Shown: piece by piece, positions 20,623 through 27,741 of the stretch
Layout: each line of letters begins with the position of its first letter
Position numbering within the stretch: position 1 is the stretch's first letter
NCBI GenBank assembly: GCA_902984215.1
Contig: CADWAF010002218.1
Coordinates: 1 to 27,741 of the forward strand
Length of the DNA: 27,741 nt
Origin: Willaertia magna
Taxonomy: Eukaryota; Heterolobosea; Eutetramitea; Acrasida; Naegleriidae
Reading direction: 5' to 3'
Notes under the pieces: generated by a model
The model's input: the letters and a program-made list of their open reading frames with translations, nothing else
Database searches by the model: none
What the model was told of the DNA's origin: nothing
Position numbers and translations under genes: made by a program

Positions 20623-22372
20623 ATGTCCACTACGGTAGATTTGTTGTTAGAAAAAGGCTATTCTCAGGTTACTTATATTAATAAGGGAGGTTTTGGTTCT
20701 GTTTATAAATGTTTTAATAAGAATAATGAAGTAGTAGCGGTAAAAGTTATAGAAGTTAATAATCATTATGAAATTAATGATGGATTGAGAGAAGCAACAC
20801 AATTAATGAAATTGGATCATTTAAATATTGTAAAAGTTTATGATGTGTTTTTTTTAACTTTGGATAAATTGGTTATTGAAATGGAATATTTAGATTATGG
20901 AAATTTACGTAATGTAGTTATCAAAGAGAAAATTAAGTTATCTGAAAATTTAATTTACAAAATTTTACAACAATCATGTAATGTATTTAGAAGAAAAACA
21001 AATTATTCACAGAGATATTAAATTAGAAAATATTGTTGTAAAACATTTAGATTTACAAAAAGAAGAGATTGAAATAGTAATTATTGACTTTGGACTAGTT
21101 AAATCTATTAATAGTGAACAAAGTATGTCAATTAGAGGAACAATAGGATATTTAGCTCCTGAATTATTACAAAATGTTTCTTTTTCATTTAAATCAGACA
21201 TCTTTGCGTTAGGTGTTACATTATTTAGATTGATGTCTTTTAATGATAATATTGATATTGGACAGTTTTGTTTTTTTGAAAAAGATTTACAAAAGATAAA
21301 AGATGTTTTATTTAAAAATATTAAAAATAACAATGCTGATTATTCAGATAAATTAATTAATATAGTTTTACAAATGTTAGAAAAAGAAGTTGACAATAGA
21401 TATAGTTCTAAACAAATTTTAAATGAATTTATAAATGAACAAATATTATTGGAAAATAACAATTCACAAATTATTAAAAGCACAGAAAAGGAAAAAAATG
21501 AATTTACAGATCAAGATAAAATAAATTTAATTGGATTTTCAAATCAATTTGAATATATTGGACAAATAGATTCTTTTAAAGTTAGTTTTTTAAATGAAGA
21601 TATTCAATTAACTGATAGATTTAGAAATCCTTCTGACATTTTAATTGATAATGATTTAATTTACATTGTCGACAAAGATAATGATAGAATTGTGCAGTAT
21701 AATTTAGAAAATAAATATATAAAACAATTTCATCTTAATTTTAGACCTAGTTGTATTAAATTAGATAAAACAAATGACACTTTTTTATTAGGAAACAGAA
21801 ATTATCATGTTATTTACAGATTTAACAAAAATTTTAAATTGCTGCAAAAATATGGAAGTAAAAAATTGTTTAAAAGTAATTATATTTCTATAACTGGAAT
21901 AGAAGTAGATGAAAGTAATGGAAATGTAATTATTTGTAATTTTAACAACAACAAAATTCAAATATTAACAAAAGAATTTCAATTAATTCAAGAAATTAAT
22001 TTACCTGTATATGATATTTTATTAAATAATGAAACGAATGAATTAATTGCAACTGGTTATAATTGTATTGTAGTATTTTCAAAAGAGGGAGATGTTATAA
22101 AAATTATTGAGGAAAAAAAAGAAAACGATTTTAATTTTTTAAATGGAATTATTTATGATTATATAAATAAACAATATATTGTTTGCGATAGATTAAATAA
22201 TAGAATTCAAATATTTAATGAAAATTTTGAATTTATTAAGGCATTTGGAACAGAAGGAAATAGTCCAAATGAATTTAGACAACCTAGAAATTTAACTTTA
22301 AATTACAATACAGGTTATTTATACATAGTAGATACTAATAATCATTGTATTAAAATTTATAACTATTTATAA
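20623..22372 (+). pseudogene. Protein kinase fused to an NHL propeller, frame broken near codon 120
   Basis: Two overlapping frames together encode a kinase plus propeller. The first (20623..21021) holds the N-lobe: glycine loop KGGFGSVYK (residues 21-29), AVK lysine K41, helix-C candidate E57, and hinge EMEYLDYGNL. Its kinase homology continues to about ILQQ, then fails. The second frame (shifted +1; first Met at 20981) resumes with YLEEKQIIHRDIKLEN (catalytic Asp, Lys and Asn present), IIDFGLVKS (DFG), GTIGYLAPELL (APE) and KSDIFALGV. It then reads through a linker into a complete NHL propeller ending NHCIKIYNYL and TAA. All catalytic residues are intact, so only the frame is broken, between ~20965 and 20985. 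Explanations: a small indel (recent pseudogene or assembly error), programmed frameshift, or an 82-nt GT-AG intron at 20909..20990 that would restore frame but delete helix E. I favour an indel. Kinase plus NHL resembles the architecture of bacterial PknD. Confidence 0.75.
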
Positions 22373-22967
22373 ATTAATACAATGATTATTAATAAATATT
22401 TATTAATATTCAATTTGATTTAATATGAATGAATTTGAAATACAAATAAAGAATAAAACTGTAATATAAAATTTTACACAACCATTTCCAATGTCAACAA
22501 CAGATAATAATTGAATATGATTGTTTACATCCTTAAAAATTTAACAAAGATATAAAATAATTAAATAAGGAAATTACTAACAAATCAAAGATAATAACAA
22601 CAATAAAATAATCCATTAATTTAAAATAGTTAAAACGCAAATATGAAAGTGTTACTATAAAAATAAAATTAACAAATAAATATAAAAGATTTTAAAAAGA
22701 AAGATATCATTTCATTATCTACTTTCTTAAATTTTTGTAAAGTACTTTATTTATATAAAATAACTATTCAAAAACGTAATTATCCAAAACTCTTATACCT
22801 AATAGTTTTTTAAAAAATTGAAGTATCATCATTTACTACCTTACAATTTAATAAATATTTCAATTGTTAAAAAAAAAGTTAAGGTTTCGTCATTTGTTAG
22901 TGCCCTCTCAACCAAATTAAAGTTTCCACAACTACAAACAATTAGAAAAATAATATATTAAAAAAAC
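22373..22967. promoter_or_regulatory. Intergenic region upstream of small membrane protein C
   Basis: These 595 bp of very AT-rich DNA contain a 29-nt block (22653..22681) repeated exactly at 23804..23832 upstream of the paralogue, and a second matching stretch around 22745-22790 (CTTTATTTATATAAAAT, then AATTATCC). These are the conserved promoter-side parts of the tandem duplication. No AAGCCTTT element was seen here. Confidence 0.45.
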
Positions 22968-23387
22968 ATGTTACCAGAAAATAATTATTTAGATATTTGT
23001 ATCAAAATATTCCTTTTTTTATTAACCTTTACAGTTTTAACATTTCATATCTTTTTTAGTAATTCAAATAAATATTTAACTTTTCATTCCAAAAAATCAA
23101 AAAGTTGCTACTACGAAGATGACAGTTATAATTTAAGAGTTACTAATGGCGATAGTGATAATTACAATAATAGTCATTACAATTTTAACAAAAGAAGAAA
23201 AAGTTCTTTATTTTTTTATTCTAAACCATTTGAAACAAATTATAATCTTTTAAATTCTTGTTGTAATAATGATTCCATTTGTTGTTGTAATAATACTGAA
23301 AATAAAGTAATGAAACAAATGGAAGTGGATTTAAATGATATAAAAACAATGAAATTACATTTAGAAACATTTCAGGGAAAATATTAA
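22968..23387 (+). CDS. Small single-pass membrane protein C (139 aa), tandem paralogue of D
   Basis: A short N-terminus (MLPENNYLDICIK) precedes one hydrophobic segment at about residues 8-30. A hydrophilic Asn/Tyr-rich region follows, then a basic KRRKSSLFFYSKPFETNY block (75-92), a Cys-rich patch (98-108) and a conserved end VMKQMEVDLNDIKTMKLHLE (from 114). There is no cleavable-looking signal, so the segment is likely an N-terminal anchor. It matches its neighbour at 24327 along the whole length, which supports both as real genes; the basic block and C-terminal block are the most conserved. I do not recognise the family. Compared with D it has three extra C-terminal residues (GKY), because its codon after FQ is GGA where D has TGA. 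A short stem-loop (AGGCAT-A-ATGCCT, 23487..23499) lies 100 bases downstream. Confidence 0.8.
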   Translation: MLPENNYLDICIKIFLFLLTFTVLTFHIFFSNSNKYLTFHSKKSKSCYYEDDSYNLRVTNGDSDNYNNSHYNFNKRRKSSLFFYSKPFETNYNLLNSCCNNDSICCCNNTENKVMKQMEVDLNDIKTMKLHLETFQGKY

Positions 23388-23866
23388 TTTTTATTAATAA
23401 TAAACTTGTTAAACTGTTAAAATGTATAATAAATACTATTTATAATTGTATAAAACATTTTCTTTAAATAAAACTTTACAACACTAAGGCATAATGCCTC
23501 GTTCTTTTCACCTTAGCTGAAACAGGATTTCTTTCCTCTTTTATTTATTGAGTTGAGTTGATAATTTGCGTCTTGTTTTAAAGTACATTTTAATTGTTTT
23601 TGAATTGACCAAAATTATTTTATTTAAAAAACTGAAAATAATTTTATTAATTTTAAATTATTTTAAACAAAGAGATATCTTTTCAAATAATTGTCACTCG
23701 TTTTAAAAAATATAATAAGAAATTTTACAGGAAATCTAAGAATAGTTCAATTAAAAAGTTATCCATTAATTTTAATTGGTTACAATATTAAAATGTTATA
23801 GAGTACTATAAAAATAAAATTAACAAATAAATGGAAAGTATTTTAAAAGAAAGAAAACTGTTCAAA

Positions 23867-24030
23867 TCTCATTCGGGGGAAGTTCAATCTAACGATTTGA
23901 GTCGAGATGGATAACCCAACTGGACTTTTTTGTGGCTAGTTAAAAATAAAAATTATCATAAAAAGATTGGTCAATTTCCTTCAGGAGTAAGGCAGTCGAT
24001 AAATTGAACAAACTAATCCACCTCTCATTC
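23867..24030. mobile_element. Possible MITE-like insertion with 8-bp direct repeat
   Basis: TCTCATTC occurs at 23867..23874 and again at 24023..24030, bounding 148 bases that are absent at the equivalent place upstream of paralogue C. The two upstream regions match on both sides of it. The interior is visibly less AT-rich than the surroundings (it begins GGGGGAAGTTCAATC). Its ends have only a weak inverted similarity (GGGGGA against GGTGGA, each followed by a GTTCAAT). The direct repeat fits a target-site duplication. No coding capacity was seen. An ordinary indel between paralogous promoters is the alternative. Confidence 0.35.
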
Positions 24031-24205
24031 CTTATTTTTTAAAAAAGTTCAATGAAGCTTTATTTATATAAAATTACTTTCCATATTTATAATTATCCCT
24101 CGACATAAATTTATAATTGAACTACTATCAAAGATTTTAAATAAAATACATTTATTAATTCTTGCTCTGATAAGTAAAAATAATTTTAAAAAAAAAACTA
24201 GTTTT

Positions 24206-24213
24206 AAGCCTTT
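24206..24213 (+). promoter_or_regulatory. AAGCCTTT element
   Basis: It lies 114 bases before the ATG of membrane protein D, in gene orientation. It is not present upstream of paralogue C, so it may explain different expression of the two copies. Confidence 0.35.
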
Positions 24214-24326
24214 TCTAAAATACAAAATCAAATCAACAATTAATTAATCCTGAATAATACAAGCTAGCATTTACCAACAAACAAAAACAGCTCCTATTAA
24301 AAGTCAGTTCGTAATATTAACAAAAG

Positions 24327-24692
24327 ATGCCACCTGATAATTATTTAGATATTTGTATAAAAACATTCTTTTTTATTCTAACCTTTACAGTTTTAACCTT
24401 TCATGTCTTTTTTACAAACGACAAGAAATATTTTAAATTTCGTCCTTACAATAGTAGCAACAACGGTTACAGACTAAGAGTTACTAACAACGGTGACAAT
24501 TACAATAGCCATTACAACTATAACAATAGAAGAAAGAGTTCTTTATTTTTTTATTCTAAACCATTTGAAACAAATTATAAACCTTTATCATGTGATAATG
24601 CGAGTGATGGGCAACCACAAGTAATGAAACAAATGGAGGTAGATGTCAACGATGTGAAAACTATAAAGTTGCATTTAGAAACATTTCAGTGA
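24327..24692 (+). CDS. Small single-pass membrane protein D (121 aa), tandem paralogue of C
   Basis: It has the same plan as C: MPPDNYLDICIK, one hydrophobic segment (~7-29), a polar Asn/Tyr middle, a conserved basic block RRKSSLFFYSKPFETNY (68-84) and the C-terminal VMKQMEVDVNDVKTIKLHLE. It lacks C's Cys-rich patch and the extra C-terminal GKY, ending at TGA, the only TGA stop seen in the window. A 44-base stretch encoding the basic block is identical between the paralogues (23202..23245 and 24537..24580), while the polar middle has diverged. That pattern suggests selection on the block or local conversion. AAGCCTTT lies 114 bases upstream. The family is unrecognised. Confidence 0.8.
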   Translation: MPPDNYLDICIKTFFFILTFTVLTFHVFFTNDKKYFKFRPYNSSNNGYRLRVTNNGDNYNSHYNYNNRRKSSLFFYSKPFETNYKPLSCDNASDGQPQVMKQMEVDVNDVKTIKLHLETFQ

Positions 24693-24915
24693 AAACCGTA
24701 GTTTTATTTTATTTTTTTGTAATTATTGAAAATAATAAATAAGGGATAATTAAGGGGTTTTTTTATTGAGCCAATAAATTTTTTTATAAAAAAAAACATT
24801 TATTTTGTAAAAATTTACAAACTATTTACAATTATATCAAAAAACATTTACCAAATAAATTATATTCATAAAAATAAATATTCAAAAAAAAACTTTACAA
24901 TAAATAAATAAATTA
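24693..24915. other. Convergent 3' spacer between gene D and VID27
   Basis: These 223 bases lie between the TGA of gene D and the TAA of the VID27 gene. They are AT-rich, with several TTTACAA and TTTGTAA words and AATAAA-type hexamers on the plus strand (for example near 24734-24740), probably 3'-end signals. Nothing else was seen. Confidence 0.4.
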
Positions 24916-27609
24916 TTACTTTGAATATCTTGTTCTTCTTGAATGATATGGATTCTTTTTCACCTTTACTTTTCTTTCAATTAATACATCATTAGGTGTA
25001 GTAACTAAAATAGGTGCATTTCTTCCCTCTTCATTCATTCTAACAGATTTAAATTGATCCATAACAATCTCTTCAGCCTTATCACTATCGGAACCTACTT
25101 GTTTCATTGTATAATCAAATAATTGATTGTTTTGTATTCTTTTAAAGTTCCATGTAATTAAGTAAGGACCAGTAGAAGAACATATCCACATTTCACCATC
25201 TTTACCTGTATTGAATTTAGCTGGAGTAAAGGATACTTTTCCTCCAACTTTTTTAATATCTTCTGGTAATAATTGAATTTTTCTTGGTGTTGGTTTATGT
25301 TTACCCATACGTTCAGTAAAACCTGTAATTTCTTCTTCGTCTTCATCATCTTCCGAAGGCATAACAGTCTTAATAACTAACAAATAGTTTTTACATGTAG
25401 CTACAATCCATTTACCATCTGCAGTTACATCTAAACCAACAATTGGATCTCCAAATCCAGGTAATAAAGTTTTTGCAGTTTTTGGATGTTTTGCATTCTT
25501 CTTCTTATTACCTTCTTCTCCCTTAGGTAAATTAGGAATACCAGAATATAAACGAATTTCACCCTTATCAGAACCAACAACTAATCTACCATCCATATTA
25601 GTTGCAAAACATGAATATTGTGGATTAGATCTTGCTGTAATATCATTAATATTACCAACTACAATCTTATCTTTAGTTTGTATTCTAGGATCCATTGCAA
25701 AGATTGTATTTGAATTTAATGCTCCAAATACTTGAGTTGTAGTTTGTTCTGCATACTTTTCAATTGGTCTAATTTCATCTATTGGAACTAAATTTTGACA
25801 GGCATCCCATGTTTCAACTATTTGTCCTCTATTTAAATCTAATCTAAATACCTTTCCGATAGTTTCATCTTCATCTTGATCTTCATGTAAGAATAAAATA
25901 TTATTATCTTGATTATGTAACATTCCTTTGTAAGGTACAAATACTTCCTTATTAATTTCTAAATTATTAATTTGAGTATCATATTTTAATCTATTAGATT
26001 TATAATCATCTTCATCATGTTTAAATACTCCAACTGAATTACCTCTAACTACAAATGTTCTATCTCTAGTACTACTATCTAACATTAATGAATTTGTATA
26101 TTTACTTGCAATAGCGTTACTACTACTGCTACTTGAAGCCTTTTCTTTAGGTCTTTCCACACGAATACTACTTTTTGTTTGTTTCTTTCTAACAACTTCT
26201 TCTTCTTCTTCGCTATCTTCACTTTCATCTTCACTGTCATAAATAAAATCAACATAATCTTCATCTTCATTATAAGCTAACTCTCTTAAAAACCTTCTCT
26301 TTTCTTCTTCTTCGTCTTCTTCTTCATTCTTACTATCAATTTCCATCTTATTGTCAATTGGACAATCTAAAGTATTAGCCTTAACTAACATTTCTTGATC
26401 TTCAATTTTTAATTTACTAAATAATTCTTCAGTATTGGATTCATAAATACATCTACTTAAAGTAATTTTAAATTCTTCTTCTTCTTTTCTATTTAAAAAT
26501 ATAATACTCCAATTACTAACTTTTGGAATATTCTTGTCAACTGTATTTTGTAATAATTTTTGTAAATCCTTTTCTTTTAAAATAAAATCCCATGTAATTG
26601 AATGAAATTCTTGATACATTTGTAAATTCATTTCACTTGAAATTTGTTGTTGAATTAAAATATTATTATTATTAACTTCTTTTACAATCATTTCATATTC
26701 AAAATTTAAATTTCCTTCTTCATCTTCAATTTGATAAATTTCTGCAATTATTTTATTCTTTTTTAATTCATAAATTTTTGAATCTGTATTAAATAAATAT
26801 AAATCACCTTTTGCTTCACAAAGTAAATTATTTTCTTTACTATTAGTTACTGACAATGACGTATTCGTATTTAAATATAAAGATGGATAAATTGTTTCAA
26901 TCTCCTTTTTTTCTTCTTTTTGTAAATTACTTTTCGCGCCAACATTTGTTGTATTTTTGGCACCAACATTTGCCGAAGGGACCATTCTATTTTTTACTGG
27001 AGTAGCAACAACTTTAACATCCTCTTCTTCTCTCTCTAACGTTTCAATATCAAACTTTAAATCAAACGTTCCGATAATATTTTCTAATTTATATTCATCT
27101 AAATCTTCTTTATTTAACTTTCTTTGCAAAGAATTTTCTAGAATGGATTGTCCCGCTAATTGATAAAAATCTTTCCATTTATTTTGTTGTTGTTTAAACT
27201 TTTCAGAAAGCTTAAAAACGTAAATTCTTGCTGCAATTCGTTCATCTCTCCATACAAATGCATCTATTGTATCTTCTTCTTCCGCATCTTCATCTTCTTG
27301 GTTATTTGCGCCGAGTTGTTTGTAAGTTGAGAATTGTCTCGTTTCATCCAAAATAAATTCTAAGGTATCAATATTAGCTTGTTCTTCATCATCATCTTCG
27401 TTTTTATATTCGGAAGGAATGGATTCAATAATTAATAAAGTTTCAAAGTTTTGAGAAGTAGATCTATCAATAGTTGCTTTACAATGCATAAACTTTACGA
27501 AAGGATTAGTTTTACTATTTGGTTGTTCTATTAAAGTACCTTCTAGTGTTACTTTTTGATTATTATTATTACCACCAGATGAAAACCAACTAGACAAATA
27601 GGAAAACAT
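24916..27609 (-). CDS. VID27: VID27-family protein (vacuolar import and degradation protein 27)
   Basis: An intronless 897-residue protein of the usual size for the family (yeast ~780). The N-terminus MFSYLSSWFSSGG leads into a PH-like N-terminal domain (~20-190). A second beta-rich region follows (~240-400), then an acidic disordered stretch with poly-Glu/Asp and poly-Ser (~420-510). The C-terminal VID27 propeller runs from ~550 to 870, with strongly conserved phrases: FVPYKGMLHNQDNNILFLH, RLDLNRGQIVETW, YSCFATNMDGRLVVGSDKGE, IRLYSGIP, LLPGFGDPIVGLDVTADGKW, and MWICSSTGPYLITWNF. VID27 is a cytosolic protein named for a role in vacuole import and degradation of fructose-1,6-bisphosphatase in yeast; its precise function is poorly defined. 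Codon and amino-acid use is less repeat-rich than its neighbours', as expected for a conserved gene. The start is supported by family similarity right at the N-terminus. Confidence 0.93.
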   Translation of the reverse strand: MFSYLSSWFSSGGNNNNQKVTLEGTLIEQPNSKTNPFVKFMHCKATIDRSTSQNFETLLIIESIPSEYKNEDDDEEQANIDTLEFILDETRQFSTYKQLGANNQEDEDAEEEDTIDAFVWRDERIAARIYVFKLSEKFKQQQNKWKDFYQLAGQSILENSLQRKLNKEDLDEYKLENIIGTFDLKFDIETLEREEEDVKVVATPVKNRMVPSANVGAKNTTNVGAKSNLQKEEKKEIETIYPSLYLNTNTSLSVTNSKENNLLCEAKGDLYLFNTDSKIYELKKNKIIAEIYQIEDEEGNLNFEYEMIVKEVNNNNILIQQQISSEMNLQMYQEFHSITWDFILKEKDLQKLLQNTVDKNIPKVSNWSIIFLNRKEEEEFKITLSRCIYESNTEELFSKLKIEDQEMLVKANTLDCPIDNKMEIDSKNEEEDEEEEKRRFLRELAYNEDEDYVDFIYDSEDESEDSEEEEEVVRKKQTKSSIRVERPKEKASSSSSSNAIASKYTNSLMLDSSTRDRTFVVRGNSVGVFKHDEDDYKSNRLKYDTQINNLEINKEVFVPYKGMLHNQDNNILFLHEDQDEDETIGKVFRLDLNRGQIVETWDACQNLVPIDEIRPIEKYAEQTTTQVFGALNSNTIFAMDPRIQTKDKIVVGNINDITARSNPQYSCFATNMDGRLVVGSDKGEIRLYSGIPNLPKGEEGNKKKNAKHPKTAKTLLPGFGDPIVGLDVTADGKWIVATCKNYLLVIKTVMPSEDDEDEEEITGFTERMGKHKPTPRKIQLLPEDIKKVGGKVSFTPAKFNTGKDGEMWICSSTGPYLITWNFKRIQNNQLFDYTMKQVGSDSDKAEEIVMDQFKSVRMNEEGRNAPILVTTPNDVLIERKVKVKKNPYHSRRTRYSK

Positions 27610-27741
27610 CTTGTGATCAAATAACGTTGTTGTTTCGTCGGTTTAAGCCTTTTTTTTTAAAAAATAAAATTAAGAAATCTTGGCGGTTTGATTTTATAAA
27701 AAAAATATTAAAAAGGCTTGTTACTTAATAAAAGATTGGCA
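27610..27741. promoter_or_regulatory. VID27 upstream region with AAGCCTTT in both orientations
   Basis: AAGCCTTT followed by a T run occurs on the plus strand at 27645..27652. The same element on the minus strand lies at 27712..27719, about 105 bases upstream of the VID27 ATG. This is the same two-way arrangement as in the divergent LRR promoter region, which suggests a plus-strand gene begins just beyond the window edge. Confidence 0.5.

Larger units (their letters stand above)
23388..24326. promoter_or_regulatory. Intergenic region between the small membrane protein genes
   Basis: The 939 bp hold, in order: a stem-loop region (CTAAGG at 23484 paired with CCTTAG at 23511, enclosing the AGGCAT/ATGCCT palindrome), the duplicated upstream block (23804..23832), an apparent ~150-bp insertion (23867..24030), the second duplicated upstream stretch (~24058-24105), and AAGCCTTT (24206..24213), 114 bases before the ATG of gene D. 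No RNA gene was recognised. Confidence 0.45.
22653..24692 (+). repeat. Direct tandem duplication of the small membrane protein gene with upstream DNA
   Basis: Unit 1 runs from ~22613 to 23387 and unit 2 from ~23763 to 24692. Shared landmarks in order are CCATTAATTT, the 29-nt identical block (22653/23804), CTTTATTTATATAAAAT, the CDS start, and a 44-nt identical coding run (23202/24537). The second unit is longer upstream because of the apparent insertion. Confidence 0.8.

Noticed and set aside
20978..20990. A 13-nt GT-AG segment that would shift the kinase frame correctly
   Set aside because: Removing it creates an immediate TAA stop, and 13 nt is far shorter than the two supported introns (56 and 124 nt).
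23871..23930. Possible tRNA or small RNA (AAGTTCAATCT resembles a T-loop)
   Set aside because: The bases on either side do not pair as a T-arm, no A-box lies at the right distance, and no cloverleaf could be drawn on either strand.

Overview
The window is a very AT-rich piece of a nuclear protist genome (roughly one fifth G+C by eye). It has Asn/Gln/Glu homopolymer tracts inside proteins, A-rich leaders before ATGs, two short GT-AG introns and the standard genetic code (mostly TAA stops, one TGA, CAA used for Gln). TRAPPC10/Trs130 and VID27 mark it as eukaryotic. Vid27 together with B-box/NHL proteins and Asn-rich inserts suggests a free-living amoeba (heterolobosean or amoebozoan type), but lineage cannot be fixed from this sequence.

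Left part (1-15,000). The cut end of an unrecognised protein gene (minus, <1..1483) is followed by a 1,647-residue leucine-rich-repeat protein (minus, 1833..6832, one 56-nt intron), whose disordered tail carries eight copies of an acidic LLxxLL-like motif. A 604-bp divergent promoter region separates it from a smaller LRR protein resembling animal LRMDA/C10orf11 (plus, 7437..8544, one 124-nt intron). This converges on a 2,097-residue TRAPPC10/Trs130 gene (minus, 8666..14959), the TRAPPII subunit of Golgi/endosomal trafficking.

Middle part (15,600-22,400). This is an NHL-propeller cluster. Two paralogous RING-less TRIM-like genes (B-box, B-box, coiled coil, NHL) lie tail to tail as an inverted duplication that includes about 140 bp of promoter. 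Their first ~240 coding bases are almost identical while their propellers are strongly diverged. Next to them is a third gene in which the same type of NHL propeller is joined to a Ser/Thr-type protein kinase instead of the B-boxes. Its frame is broken between the N-lobe and the catalytic loop.

Right part (22,400-27,741). A direct tandem duplication encodes two small single-pass membrane proteins with a conserved but unrecognised cytosolic-type tail. The second copy's upstream region appears to hold a ~150-bp insertion flanked by an 8-bp direct repeat. The window ends with a VID27-family gene (minus, 24916..27609) and its promoter.

Two cross-cutting signals stand out. An AAGCCTTT element recurs in intergenic DNA near gene starts. 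A sense-strand TTACAA word is abundant both in coding sequence, where it reads as Leu-Gln, and in both introns. The most novel-looking part is the NHL cluster, where one sensor-like propeller is paired with two different effector heads (B-box/coiled coil and kinase) at one locus.
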